A stretch of 64,000 nt of DNA, taken from NCBI GenBank assembly GCA_037953625.1, contig CM075655.1:119171001-119235000 (forward strand). The letters are read 5' to 3'. This DNA comes from Crotalaria pallida (taxonomy: Eukaryota > Streptophyta > Magnoliopsida > Fabales > Fabaceae). This document shows positions 49,750-61,994 of this stretch, piece after piece; positions within the stretch are counted from its first letter, which is position 1; the number at the start of each line of letters is the position of its first letter. Made by a program: the position numbers and the translations under genes. The notes under the pieces are model-generated. The model was not told the origin of the DNA and did not search any database. It was given only the letters and a program-made list of their open reading frames with translations.

Positions 49750-50157
49750 TCATGGTCCTTGATTCTCAGCACAACCAACTAAATTCACATCAGAAATAAA
49801 ACCCCATAAAGCAACAAAATTGAAAAGACACCCAAACCACAACCCCAAACACAAAATCAGTGATGAACAACAGAGGGCTTTAACAATGCAAACGAAAAAG
49901 GCACCACCTTTAACAACATCAATTCCAGAAACATCGATTTCTCCATCATTCTTCTTCTCAGCACCTTCTAAATCTTCAACTTTCTTCAAATTGAACCAAA
50001 TGGGTACCTTCCCCGATAAGCAAAATCTGTCCCCGAATCGTGAAACGGTGGCGACGTGAAACGGTGCGGTCGTTGGTGTTGAAGCCGTGGCCTCTTCCGA
50101 AGAACAATGCAGTATATTATTTTTTTTTGGTAAATAATGATTCTCCAAGTTGCTCAT
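49750..50157 (-). pseudogene. Unrecognised open frame inside the Mutator-type element
   Basis: The minus strand is open for 135 codons without an ATG-initiated gene structure that I can confirm. It contains a hydrophobic stretch (ALCCSSLILCLGLWFGCLF) and a mixed-charge stretch (KKVEDLEGAEKKNDGEID). The plus strand is also open over 49820-50059, and base composition is nearer to coding than the surroundings. It may be a host gene fragment captured by the element; I do not recognise the source and cannot say which strand was coding. Confidence 0.35.
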
Positions 50158-50883
50158 ATTTACAAAATTACCAAGTTCTAAAACCTTCTACACCAGGTAT
50201 AAAAAGCAGTGGATAGGTCCACCCGAAAAAAACGGGTGGACATTAAAATCGTTCCAAAGATAGTTTAAAAGCACATGTTCAGCAGAAAGAGGCAATAGAA
50301 AACATAAGTTACAGTAAATACAAGCCAAAAACCAACTTTCACGTTGAACTACTTTTAATGGTAAAATACAAGTACACAACCCAAGTTCTACACTTTTTTT
50401 TTAGCATTAACGGTTTAAACAATCCTAATTCTGGGTAAAAGAAGTCACGACAATCCAAGACACTAAATTATTCATGGTAAAAGAAATTAAAACATCTTTA
50501 AGAAAAATCATAAAAAAAATGTGAACCAACTACCAAGTGGATGAAGAAGGCATAGATTACTGCATTCGAATTATACACATGTGACCTTTGCTATATTATG
50601 CTTGATCAGGATTCAGGAATAGCATTATAGATTTAACAATTATATCTGCAAAAGGTGAAGAACACACCACAACATGCTCATTCCAAAAATTATGAAAAAA
50701 TATCTTTATGAACATTATCTTCCGCCCTAGAGAGTGGAACAACCCGGTGATGCATCTGACTTCTCTCACTTCCAACCTCATTTTCGGCCCCTTGTTCAAC
50801 AGCATGTTATGTGTTGTTATATGGAGTTACACTCTTTATAGCTCTTGTCCCTAATCGACCAAAGAACTATTGTGCTGATAACG

Positions 50884-51068
50884 TGTTATGAAATAATGAA
50901 AACAAGAAGAGATCAAAATTGATAGAGAATGAATACATGTGAGTCCTAGAGGAAACTCAATCCTGAATTTGTTTCAACTAAAGATAAAGAGATAAACATA
51001 GAGTAGGGATAAACTCAAACTATGATAGAGTCATCCACTTATTGGATAAATACAAAGTATTCATAACA
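50884..51068 (-). mobile_element. 5' LTR of the Copia retrotransposon
   Basis: 185-bp direct repeat partner of 43720-43965. On the minus strand it runs from TGTTATGAATACTTTG (51068) to ...TTCATAACA (50884), next to the primer binding site region. It lacks about 60 bp present in the other LTR. Confidence 0.75.
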
Positions 51069-51508
51069 TTTTTTTTTTAACGTTATCTTAATAGGAACTC
51101 ACTTTTGGTTAACAAGAAGCATACAATTTTGAAACCAAAATAATAACACACCAACATCTAACTAACACTGTCTAAATTAAAATCTGGTGTATTATTTGTT
51201 GCAGAATGCAGACTAAAGTGTAAGATTAGATTGAACTGAAAAATACTGAGTACACGATGGAGATTAATTTAACCCAGGCGTGAAACTTGATATCACAATG
51301 TACAACAAAAAAAACTAATGAAAAAAAAAACTGATGACATAATAATTGGTAATCAAATTGTTTGACAGTCATAAAAAATAACACTGTATAATTAGTAGAT
51401 TTTGGCAAAAAATAAATCAAATTGTTTGACAGTCATAAAAAATAACACTGTATAATTAGTAGATTTTGGCAAAAAATAAATCAACTTAAGGCATTATTTA
51501 TGAGTTTT

Positions 51509-51610
51509 TTTTTTTTATTTACATGGGAGGTCTGGGACTAGAACCCATGATCTGGGGGAGAGGAAAATCCTAAGTGTCCCTGCAGTCACCAACTGGGCTG
51601 TCTTACGTGG
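51509..51610 (-). mobile_element. tRNA-derived SINE (A box and B box visible)
   Basis: The minus strand reads AGCCCAGTTGGTGAC (A-box region) and GGGTTCTAGTCCC (B box) and then runs into a poly-A tail (plus-strand T-run). The flanks ATTTATGAGTTTTT (51495-51508) and ACTTTATAAGTTTTT (from 51611) are similar, an imperfect target duplication. A related fragment is at 16574-16662. Confidence 0.65.
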
Positions 51611-52394
51611 ACTTTATAAGTTTTTCTAATGCGTGGATACGTTGAGGATATTTCAGGGTGGAAGTTTTTATAGGAAAACTAAAAAAGTTACATTTTAACA
51701 TATTAAATAAAACGTTTTTTTAATATAAAAGTGGGGTTGTTGGTATTTCAAAGTGTCTATTCACACTCTTTATAGACTTATTATAATTTTTAAAAAAATA
51801 AATATTGGTTAATAGAGGATGTGAATATATGAAATATTAATAATTTTGCATTTCTTATGAATTAATTTAGGATTTTTTCTATATATATGCCTTAAGATAT
51901 ATTTTAATAAATATATATTCAATAAATTTACATCAGGAATTGATGTTATTCATGTACATAAATTTTATAAATGCTATAATTTTCAATATAAACTTACTAG
52001 ATACTATATCAATTTATTAAGTGAAGTAACAATTTGGACCTCCATCCATGATATTTTTGGGTAAGACTTTAAGTATGTTTATGTCTTAGAATATGTTATT
52101 AATGGAGTAATATTTTTAAGATTTATAAACACTGCGTGTTTACGAGTGAAATCTACAATTTAAGTTTACCTAGAGTTTACTCCCTCCGGCTTGAAATATA
52201 AGCAACAAAAAACACATGTCATTTGGTTTAAAATATAAACAAAAGTAACTAATTTTTTTAAATTTTGTTTCATTCTCAATGTTACTTTCTTAAAATATAC
52301 CTAGAAAATTGTTATCTCATTTAATTTTTGTTTCATTCTCAATACTACTTTCTTAAAATAACTATTTTTTTTATGAATTTAAGAAAATTAAATA
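51611..52394. other. Gene-free intergenic DNA
   Basis: A+T-rich sequence. A lone Stowaway-type end (CTCCCTCCGGCTTGAAATATAAGC) is at about 52181, without a matching right end. Confidence 0.45.
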
Positions 52395-52650
52395 CTCCCT
52401 CCGTCCCTAAATATAAAGCTCTTTTGACACTTTTATTTTGTCCTTATTTATAAAGCCTCATACCAATTTTCAATGACCATTAATTACTTTTTTCCACAAA
52501 CACCCCTATTTATTTAACACTTTCTATATTCTCAATAATATTAATAGGGGCAATTTTGAAATTACATATCAGAAGTTCACATTTCCAATATAATTAACTA
52601 AATTATTTCACTTTTTTAATGGGCGTGAAATCCCCCAAAGAAACTTTATA
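52395..52650. mobile_element. Stowaway-like MITE, right end missing
   Basis: It begins after TA with CTCCCTCCGTCCCTAAATATAA and shows the family's internal blocks. Its right terminal repeat is absent, and another Stowaway-type element starts immediately at 52651. Confidence 0.55.
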
Positions 52651-52943
52651 CTCCCTCCAGTCCTATATATAAGACACATTCTAGAAAGTTTTCTTGGTCA
52701 TAATTATAAGTCACTTTATATTTTCTATGCATCATTTATGATTTTTCACTTTTTTGCCTTTATTAAATGATTTGACTATCTATGTGTTTTTGTTGTTCAT
52801 TAATGAGTGTGAATTTTCCAAGGAAAGTTAAGGAGATAAAATTGTAATGTTACAATATATTCTCATAGAATTCATAAAACCAATCACTTTCCTTGGTATG
52901 TGTAATTCGGTTAAGTATGCCCTATAATAAGGACCGAAGGGAG
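52651..52943. mobile_element. Stowaway-like MITE with TA duplication
   Basis: The ends CTCCCTCCAGTCCTATATATAAG and ...TAATAAGGACCGAAGGGAG are inverted repeats flanked by TA on both sides. 293 bp. Confidence 0.65.
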
Positions 52944-52991
52944 TATATGCAAGTTAAACCAATGGTGACCCACATGGACCGATCAACATGG

Positions 52992-53385
52992 ACTAGTCTT
53001 TAATTTTTCAAATATTTTGATTTTAGTCCCTTCCGTTAGAAAAAATCAGTTATTTGTCTGACATGGTTAACGAAGACTCACGCCAGCATGTCACGTGGTG
53101 TAAGATACACCGATGGGTGGTGTGACAAGGATGATTTGGGCTCATGAACTCAACATTTTGTATATAAGACCATTTTGCATATCGAACCATTTAGCGTCCG
53201 TGGATTTATATGATCCACGTCATATTACCTCTTTAGCATCACCTTATAGTCTCATACCACGTGGATCGTTAACGTGATGTTTCGCTAACCAAACAAACAA
53301 ATAAAAGATTTTTACTAACGGAGAGAACCAAAACCAAAATATTTGAAAAATCCAAAATATTTGAAAAATTAAAAATTAGTCTCGG
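52992..53385. mobile_element. MITE just upstream of the first WAT1-related gene
   Basis: The left arm contains TTAATTTTTCAAATATTTTG and the right arm its complement (repeated there as an 18-bp tandem copy), followed inward by CCGTTAG...AAAAATC and its complement. About 390 bp. It ends roughly 330 bp before the start codon at 53720, so it lies in the promoter region. Confidence 0.6.
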
Positions 53386-53719
53386 TCAAAATAACTTTTA
53401 AAAACTAAAAGCAAAACACGCTGAACTTGGTTTAAAGAGATAAATAAGCCAAGAAAAATTGATCGAAAATCAAAGTCAATCTTGATCGAAAATCAAAGTC
53501 AAAAATCAAAACCGCTGAACCCAAACCTCAAAACTTTTTTCACCTTTCCATTGTCAATCATCTCTGCCTTTCAAACACAGCATCAGATTTGGTGTTCCAT
53601 CACTGTTTCAACGAACCCATCATTTCCACAACCACCCCCATTTTCCTCTTTCTTTCTCTCTGTTTCTGCGACTTTGCGTGTGCGAGAGTTTCAGAGAGCA
53701 CAACACTGGATTGATTCCA

Positions 53720-56700
53720 ATGGCAGCAATTTCAGGATCAATTGCAGCAGTATCATCATCATCATCATCATCAACAATGGGTGATAACGCTTGGAAAGCT
53801 CATTTGGCCATGGCGCTTGTGCAGCTCTTCAATGGAGGCTACCATGTCATCACCAAAGTTGCCCTTAACGTTGGAATCAACCAATTAGTGTTCTGTGTCT
53901 TCAGAGATCTCATTGCACTTTCTATCCTTGCTCCTCTTGCTTATATTCGTGAAAAGTATGATCCTTTTTTCCCTTTCTTTCAAAAAATGCAATATAAAAT
54001 GTAGTACCCTTTTATTCTTTGTATATTTCCTTCAACATTCACAACGTTTACTTTGATTCCCCTTTTGAAAAGTTTCAGTTTTTGTGGATTAATTTTCATT
54101 TGGTCCTACATGACTTTGGATGCTTAAACAGTTAAACTCTTTTATCTGCTAATGTGCATGTTTATGTGTGTCATGTGTTGGCTGGCTATAGTGTTACTAT
54201 TATCGATGCACTTAATTAACAGTGTATTATACTATATGATTGGTTATGTTTTAGTGTTACATTACTGTTTCTCTGACCTGCTGTCTGCTGATCATTGAGT
54301 TTGGGTTGTCGGGTAGTTCTTATTGTATGAAAGTGTATCACTTATGTTCATCGATACCGAGAGCCCTTCAATATTTAGCTGATAATCATTTACTTTGAGC
54401 CTTTGAGGTATTCAATTATCATTGAAAATCTGGTTCTGGAAATGATAATGCTTTATTGTCGCTGTTGGTTCCAGACCTCAAGTATTATGATATACTCATG
54501 AGGATGACTACTATTTTTGATTGTTGGCTTCATAAATTAAACCTGTTTTACACTTTGAACTATGCTACATTTTCAAACTTTAGAATTTATTTAAGTTTCA
54601 TCCAGCAACTATTTGTGTCTCGTCATATTCTTCACTTTAATTCTAATGTATGAGTATCATTATCATAATGTGTTGGCTGTAGACGGACACGGCCACCCAT
54701 CACCAAGAACCTCCTGATGTCATTCTTCTTTCTTGGTTTATCTGGGTAAGGTTCTTGATAATGACCTCTTATTTCCTATTTCCATTAAATATTAATGATT
54801 CAGTGTTTTATTGATGCATATGGTATTTTTGCTTCTTGATTCACGATCAGGATATTTGGCAACCAGCTTTTGTTTCTTATTGGTTTGAGCTACACTAATC
54901 CAACTTATGCTTCTGCCATACAGCCATCAATTCCTGTCTTTACATTTGTGTTGGCTGTAATGATGGGGTTAGTTTTACTCTAATCATTTATTAATTTCTA
55001 TTTGCGTATTTCATATCACACACACACACACACACACAGACACTCTTCTTGTTATTATTAAGTAATCTTTTTTTCTAAAACACATACACAAACAAATGCA
55101 TACTTTTATTTGTAATACAGAAATAAGGTTATGCAGATACAACAGGACATACAGTAATGTGTACCATACTAAACCTATTTGTGCAGTACAGAAAGAGTGA
55201 ACTTTCTCCGATCTGAAGGTTGGGCAAAGGTTGGAGGAACTATTATCTGTGTTTCCGGTGCCATATTGATGGTTTTGTATCGTGGTCCAGCTTTGATAGG
55301 ATATATAGAACTTGACCTTGTAACAACAAGTGAAATAAGTGCCAGAGGTCAGCCAGAGCCTACAGGAGGGTTAATCGGGCATTTACTGGATCTTGGGTTT
55401 GACCATTTCCATATTGGGGTTCTGTGCTTAATAGGGAACTGCATGTGCATGGCTGCTTTTCTAGCCATTCAGGTATGTATCTTTTTGTTATATGCATTCA
55501 AGGACTGTTGAGCATAACATTAAGAAAAAAAATAGTGATCAGTGTTACTTTGCCTCTATTACCAGTTTACTAAGCCCTATCTTCTATGTGTTATACATGC
55601 AGGCGGTTAGGATGACTATAATAGGTTCTTACTGATCAGTAATTTTACTTCTCACATAAATCCCAATGACAGAATTGTTGTAATGCTCTGTCATTTCTTG
55701 ATACACCTGTTCTTTTCATGTCTCGTGATTAAGATAAAAGAGTATGGACTTTGGATAGTTACAGTTCCTTCCGTTGTAAACACTACTTTTACGTCCTAAT
55801 TTGTTCTGTGTACAGGGTTCACAATGCATAGCTATTTTTCTTTGGAATATTAAGGTTCTCTTAGTCTAAGGATTTTACTTGGTCTGTGGTTCACTGGTTC
55901 TCAATAAAATTGATAGCAATTATCTGTTGCCAGTTTATGGGGACTATCAGGATTTGTTCCTCTCATTTTTCAAGTTTATGCAGAATTATGAAACATGATT
56001 CCTTGTTCTTTACAATCCCTTTGCGGAACTTGAAGATTTAGTGAGCATTTCATCTACCCATAACCTGCTGTTTTTTCAGAAGTTGTGCACTGTTTTCTAA
56101 TTTTATGAATTTGAAATACTGTATAGATGAAATTTTTTGGAACTGTGCTTAGTTTGCATTCCTAGTGCTTAATTTCTTGCCATTAATTATTTTTCAGGCA
56201 CCAGTGTTGAAGAAGTACCCTGCAAACCTATCTGTCACAGCATATTCATACTTCTTTGGAGCTGTATTGATGGTGGCAGCATCGCTATTCATGTCTAATG
56301 AGTCAACTGACTGGAGTTTGACACCTTCAGAAATACTTGCTGTTATCTATGCTGTGAGTCACTAGAATTTAAATCAATATACAGTCTCATAAGTCATAAT
56401 CCCCATTAGTTAGCGCTGATCATTTCAGTCCATTTTACTTCATGGCATTTTTTGAGTTGTCTTTTTAATGGGGGACCTCTTCATTGTTTGCCTTGTTTCA
56501 TTTAACACATCAAATGTGTATTTTTGTGCGTTCGGTAAAGGAAAGCATTATCTGAATAATGTTGGGATTCAAAGTGGTTTATCTATATATAAACCATATG
56601 GTGCCACCTGTTTGAAAAACTGTTTAAATGGTTTCACTGGAATTAAAAACCTTTGTTACTATAATGATGTGGACTTTTAACATGTAGATTTTTGATTAGT

Positions 56701-57351
56701 ATTTTCCTTGTTCAGGGAATCATTGCATCTGCCCTCAACTACGGACTCATTACATGGTGCAACAAAATCTTGGGGCCAGCTTTGGTTGCCCTTTATAATC
56801 CACTTCAACCTGGGTTTTCAACCCTCCTGTCCCTAATTTTCCTTGGAAGTCCAGTTTACTTGGGAAGGTATAGCACTGCAGCTCCTATTACTTCCTGTTA
56901 TTTATGCATTCTATTCTAAGTTGACTAAGTGGTTACAAAACCTACCCACCAATTCCCAAGAGTTAGACATACCGACACTTTAGAGGTTTAAAAAAAGAAA
57001 AAAGCCACTATCCATCACTTCATTTTGCAAACAAATTTCACTAGTTAGGACTTGGTAAGTATACCATATATAGTTTTCTATTGCATCCAGAGGTGGCATT
57101 TTTTCGAAGCTTCTTATTAATCTTGTTCTTTTTTTTTATTTTTTTTATGTGTACAATTCAACAGCATAATAGGGGGATCTTTTATTATTGCCGGTCTATA
57201 TACGGTTACATGGGCATCTAGTAGAGAAAGACATGCAACAGTTGGAGTTCTTCCTCGCGTTTCATGGGTCTCTGAACCACTTATTCATGAAAAGAAAGGC
57301 CACATTTTTTCAGGGACCTCCAGCATCGTATCCCCAAAGTCATTGGATTAA
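53720..57351 (+). CDS. WAT1-related (EamA/DMT family) transporter, tandem copy A
   Basis: Plant drug/metabolite transporter with two EamA domains and about ten membrane helices. It is closest to the Arabidopsis WAT1-related group At5g45370, At4g19185 and At3g45870, from recalled sequence. Seven exons: 53720-53955, 54683-54745, 54851-54967, 55187-55472, 56198-56353, 56716-56867 and 57165-57351, all GT..AG and in frame, giving 398 residues. Characteristic stretches are NAWKAHLAMALVQLFNGGYH, FGNQLLFLIGLSYTNPTYAS, GQPEPTGG, APVLKKYPANLSVTAYSYFF, and NKILGPALVALYNPLQP near the end. After the last helix comes a Ser-rich cytosolic tail ending SIVSPKSLD. The ATG at 53720 is the first in frame. WAT1 itself exports auxin from vacuoles; the substrate of this subgroup is not known to me. 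Intron 3 has a (CA)n run (55017-55038). Intact. Confidence 0.92.
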
Positions 57352-57810
57352 GCACATGAGTTATGGAACACCTTGTACAAAATTAGGCACTGCTATCATT
57401 TTAATAGGTTAACCTGTATTTGATCATGTCTATGTGAGTGTTATTTGATGGCAGACTCTCGATGTTGTCTTGTTAAAATTATATGTGAATTTTGAAGTGC
57501 AATTTTTATCTGAACTTGGAGACCAAGTTTGAAATGTAATGTTTGTATCCAGTTCAAAATTAGATCCGAACTTTGAGATGTGTTGCTCCCTGATTCCTCC
57601 TGTATTATTTGTTACTATTCAACTTCCTAGCCATGTGTTAAGAGTAGCTCGACTATTGTTTCCTGATCAGTGAGTTTATTTGTGCTACACTTGCATCCAC
57701 AGCATTCTTTTCTATTATTATTATGAGCTAAAAGTGTTGTATTCAAGACTTTGATATATAATTAAGCATACTTTTTCTATGTTCGAATTCCTTAACAAAT
57801 ATATATTTTT
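57352..57810. other. 3' flank of WAT1-related copy A
   Basis: Presumed 3' UTR and terminator region; no other feature is seen. Confidence 0.5.
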
Positions 57811-58131
57811 AAAAGGCTTAAATATCAAAATAGTCCCTTTAAATATTGACTTCTTTGAAATTGGTTCTTGAAAAAAAAAAAGTTTTGGATTTGGTCCTTC
57901 TGTTAAATTTTGGTCCCATAATTATGTTGGTAGTTTGTTTTGGTCTCTTTGTTATTATATTTGTTTCCTCTACTGTTATGGTTTTTAACTTGATTCTCTT
58001 GTATAATGGAAGTTGTCTTTTTACCCTCGAAAATTAGTGCAAATGCAAAAACCAAGACCAAAACCTTTTTTTAGGAGACTATTTTAAAAAGTTCAATATT
58101 TATGGGGACCATTTTAGTATTTAAGTCTTTT
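57811..58131. mobile_element. MITE between WAT1-related copies A and B
   Basis: The left end AAAAGGCTTAAATATCAAAA pairs with the right end, whose reverse complement is AAAAGACTTAAATACTAAAA, and both continue with TAGTCCC or TGGTCCCC inward. About 321 bp, non-coding. The small frame at 57846-58037 lies inside it. Confidence 0.6.
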
Positions 58132-58508
58132 AAAAAAACTCACTTGATTCATCAATGAAAAAAGAAGGGGATCTTATTTACGATACTAATATATTATTTA
58201 AATGCCAAAATCGTTTATTTGCATATTATTTATATATATTTATTAATAAAATTAAAATTTATATTATACTATCCGTACCCTAGTTTTTTAAAAAATGACA
58301 TATTTCGTACCGGTTATTTTACCCGTGTATATCGTACCTGTATCGGTGCAAACATTTGTTTTGTTTTACACATTAATTTAAGCACAACAGCAAGCCACAC
58401 ACAACACGACACAATGCAATTATTGGAGTTCCATCTTTTCAATTAACTTCTTCCTCAAAACATTCCATTTTCTTTCTTTCTTTCTGTTGACTCTGTTGCA
58501 AACTTGCA

Positions 58509-61500
58509 ATGGAAGCAGCATCAACAGCTTCAGAAACAGTAACATCATCAGTGCTATGTAGTAGTAGTAGTAACAACACATGGAAGGCCCACGTGGCCCT
58601 GGCACTAGTTCAGCTACTATGTGCCGCAAACAATGTTATTTCCAAAGTTGCCCTCAATGCTGGCATCAACCAACTTGTCTTCTCCGTCCTCCGTGATCTC
58701 ATTGCTATCTCTATTCTTGCTCCCTCAGCTTTCTTCCTTGAAAAGTATGCTATTTTATCTCTATGCTACCTTTCTTCAACCACTACCTGCTGTTATCTTA
58801 TACTACTACTTTCATTCACCGTATTTGCTTTGTCTTACTAGAACCATGTCATGTTTCATATTTCCATATTTTGAACAGTTTTGTTTTGCTTACAAGGAAT
58901 TTAAAAATGTACTCCTTCCATTCCATATTTTTTTGCCTTTTAAGCTTAAACACACATATGTAAAATGTCCATGTTTAATCCTAATTGAAAATTGTAGTAG
59001 TATTTAATTTTTATTAGGAAGAGTGCTCATTAATTTATGTACAGCGGTTTAGAAATGAGAGGGAAGATAAAAGTAGAATTAATGAAGAATAAGAGAAATG
59101 GTCGAGGGTATGTTTGGTTATGCTTTAGAAGTCATATTTAACTTGAAAACTTTTTGTTCCCTTGAGTCCTATAATATTATTCACTTTATTTCAAATGTGT
59201 AAGTAACCTAATCATACCATTGGTTGTAGACGGACACGGCCGCCCATTACAAAAAACCTGTTGATTTCATTCTTCTTGCTTGGATTAACTGGGTAAAGTT
59301 CTCGAATCGTCACTTGTTTCATGTTTCCATCATATATGAATGATATTTTATTGATGCATATGGTATCTTTGCTTCTTAACTCATCACAGGATATTTGGCA
59401 ACCAGTTTTTGTTTCTTATTGGTTTAAGCTATACTAGTCCAACCTATGCTGCTGCCATAATGCCATCAATTCCAGTCTTTACATTCCTGTTTACTGTAAT
59501 AATGGGGTCAGTTTCACTCTTATCAATTTCTATGCCAGCTTTTATCTACGTATCTCATCATTTTCTAGAACACAGAAACAAATCCGCATTCTTAATTGGA
59601 GTACAGAAATGTGATCAATAATAAACTTATCCGTGCAGTACAGATAGAGTGAACTTGCTCAGATATGAAGGTTGGGCAAAGGTTGGAGGAAGTCTTATCT
59701 GTGTTTCTGGCGCCATATTGATGGCTTTGTATCATGGTCCAGCTTTGATAGGATACACAGAAAGTGTCCATGTAATACAAAGGGAAATAGGTGCCAGAGG
59801 TCAACCAGAGCCTTCGGGATGGTTTATCAGTGGTTTAGAGGATCTTGGATTAGATCATTTTCGTCTTGGAGTTATGTTCTTCGTTGGAAACTGCTTGTGC
59901 ATGGCTGCTTATATAGCCATTCAGGTATGTATTTTTCTGTTATATCCATTAAATGACAGCTGCTTATCTAGCTCCAAGTGAAAACTTTTGCCCGGTTAGT
60001 AGTTCTTAACAAGATTAACACCAATTACATGCTCCAGAAGCGCAAGCCTATGACCACTTTGTCTCTCAACATGTGTACATTGCTCGGCGGCTAAAGCGCA
60101 TTGGAATAGATTGTTTGAGATATTTGATGAGTCATGGATATGCCCTTTGGACTTGCACTTTTTTCTAATAACTAGATTTAGTGATCTTGGCACACGTAAA
60201 GATGCCAATTTTTTGTGCCAGTGCTCTGATTTCAATATTGTTTAGTGTATTTGGTTGGAATTTGGAAAGGAACAGTATAGTTTTCAATGATTCCTTTCCG
60301 TCTATTGATTTCGTTTAGGATAGGGTGACCTTTTTTGGCTTCCCTTTGTTGCTCTCTGCACATTGGCTTTTCACTTTTCAGCAGTGTTTCTTTGGTAGAC
60401 ATGCATAGGGGTTTGGCATGCAAAGCATGCCCTTTTGATTAGTTTCAGGTGTTTTCTTTTATTCATGAGGATGTCTGTTTCTTCTATATTCTCATCTAAT
60501 ATTGTCTTTTTTTTTTCTATAAAAAAATGAATTATTTTCAGGCACCGGTATTAAAAAAGTATCCCGCCAACATATCTCTCACAGCGTATTCATACTTCTT
60601 TGGTGCTGTGCTAATGGTGACAGTATCGTTATTCACGACAAATGGGTTAAAAGACTGGGTTTTGACGCCCTCGGAAATACTTGCCATTTTTTATGCTGTG
60701 AGTCACTAGAATGTTTAATGAATATCCAATCTCATGAAGCTTCATCTATTTGAGTTTACTTGTTTCATTCAACACATCAGATTTCAATTATTGAATGGTT
60801 GATAAAGGAAGGCATTCTCACTTAATGAGGTGGGAGTCAATATTGTGAATTTGTGATGCTCCTACTTTGTTGATCAAGGTGCTCCAAGTTTTTGGGCACT
60901 ACTATTATGAAAGATGGGAAAATGTGGACGAAATTATTGTTCTTGCTTGTGGTTTAACAAGTTTTCCATGGTTTTAACTTTGGATTCAAGTTTGATCCAC
61001 CATTAGTGCAAGAAGTTAAAAAATATTTACTACTATATAATGATGTGAAACTTTATTGTTTATTGATGGTGTAAAAGTTTTACATCGATGTGCTTGTTGT
61101 GAAACTTTTCAGCTTTTATTTCTAACTTCAACCCCTGTTTATGTGGTTGTTGCATACATATAAAATTTTACTTTAACTATTTGTTAAAGCAGTTGAAATG
61201 TAATTTTTTTTCATATATTGTATTTTGGTATTTAATATCATAAACGCAGTCCTTGACACCTTAGAGCACACCATAAAAATATCCGTCCGGATCAGTTGAA
61301 GACAAAAAAGTTTGCATCGTGTGCGCTTATTATAGTTCTAATTTTGCTAATGATTTTTTACCGGATAGTTAGACATGTTGAAGTTTACTTCTAGCAACCA
61401 AAGAAAGAAAGAAAGAACACTATTGGGGTAAAGGAATGAGTCATTTTTTTAAAAGGATGAAAGTGTTGCTGGTTCCCATGCTTCTATCTTTCACTGATAG

Positions 61501-61994
61501 ATTTTGACTAATACTTTTCTTGTTTGTTCAGGGAACTATTACATCTGCTGTTTGTTATGGACTCAATGCTTGGTGCAACAAGATCTTGGGGCCAGCTTTG
61601 GTTTCCCTTTACATGCCACTCCAACCTGTTTTTACAGCGCTTTTGTCACAAATTTTCCTGGGAAGCCAAATTTACTTGGGAAGGTACGGCTCCTGTTACT
61701 TCCAGTAATTTAATGCAATTTTACTAGTTCGGACTCAGTGAAATGTCTTATGTAGTTAAACTCAATCTAGTTCCCCTTTCTATCTGAGATGGCATTGTGA
61801 ATATTTGTTTTAAGTTTCTTATGGTTCTTTTTTTTTCTGTCCATGACAACAGTATCCTTGGGGGATCTCTTATCATTGTTGGTCTATATAGTGTTACTTG
61901 GGCATCTAATAGAGAGAAACAGGCATGTATTGAAATTGCTCCTCATGCTTCTTGGGTCTCCGAACCACTTATTCATGGAAAGAGTGCATACTAG
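58509..61994 (+). CDS. WAT1-related (EamA/DMT family) transporter, tandem copy B
   Basis: Second member of the cluster, same exon plan: 58509-58744, 59231-59293, 59390-59506, 59639-59924, 60542-60697, 61532-61683 and 61853-61994. Exons 1-6 have exactly the lengths of copy A (236, 63, 117, 286, 156, 152 bp). The product is 383 residues. EamA-type helices and the conserved FGNQFLFLIGLSYTSPTYAA, GQPEPSGW, APVLKKYPANISLTAYSYFF and NKILGPALVSLYMPLQP are present. The tail differs: it ends at HGKSAY, about 15 residues shorter than copy A. Bases matching the copy A tail continue after the stop at 61994, so the loss is recent. The core is intact, so it may still work. Its leader (58381-58435) is shared with copy C. 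Substrate unknown. Confidence 0.9.

Larger units (their letters stand above)
48701..50254. mobile_element. Mutator-type non-autonomous element (possible Pack-MULE) with 9-bp duplication
   Basis: The flanks are the perfect 9-mer CAAAGATAG at 48692-48700 and 50255-50263. The ends GAAGAATTTTAATGTCCACC and (reverse complement of the right) GAACGATTTTAATGTCCACC match at 18 of 20 bases, with further GTCCACCC units inside each end. A 9-bp duplication is typical of Mutator-like elements. The interior has an (AT)n run, a TTGACT-rich minisatellite (49230-49457) and, at about 49620-50160, a less A+T-rich stretch open on both strands that may be captured gene sequence. No transposase is seen. It lies within the Copia element and is therefore younger. 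Confidence 0.72.
43720..51068 (-). mobile_element. Decayed Ty1/Copia LTR retrotransposon (interrupted by another element)
   Basis: Two direct LTRs (246 and 185 bp) bound a 7.35 kb element on the minus strand, including a 1.55 kb later insertion at 48701-50254. Coding remnants read in Copia order: an integrase C-terminal stretch at about 46373-46263 (motifs like PPQRTRMGPQRRLGIYVGYES), then the start of reverse transcriptase at about 45620-45410 (WKDTIEA, then LNSLEKRQIFGPIVRTPKGV, with an in-frame stop between). The primer binding site region next to the 5' LTR reads CGTTATCAGCACAA on the minus strand. Gag and most of pol are beyond recognition by eye. Stops and frameshifts show it is dead, and the LTR length difference suggests it is old. 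No target duplication was identified. Confidence 0.75.

Noticed and set aside
53482..53784. 100-residue frame overlapping the start of WAT1-related copy A
   Set aside because: It lies in the 5' UTR and a shifted frame of exon 1; the conserved protein starts at 53720 in another frame.
59672..59956. 94-residue frame within WAT1-related copy B
   Set aside because: It is an out-of-frame shadow of exon 4 (59639-59924).
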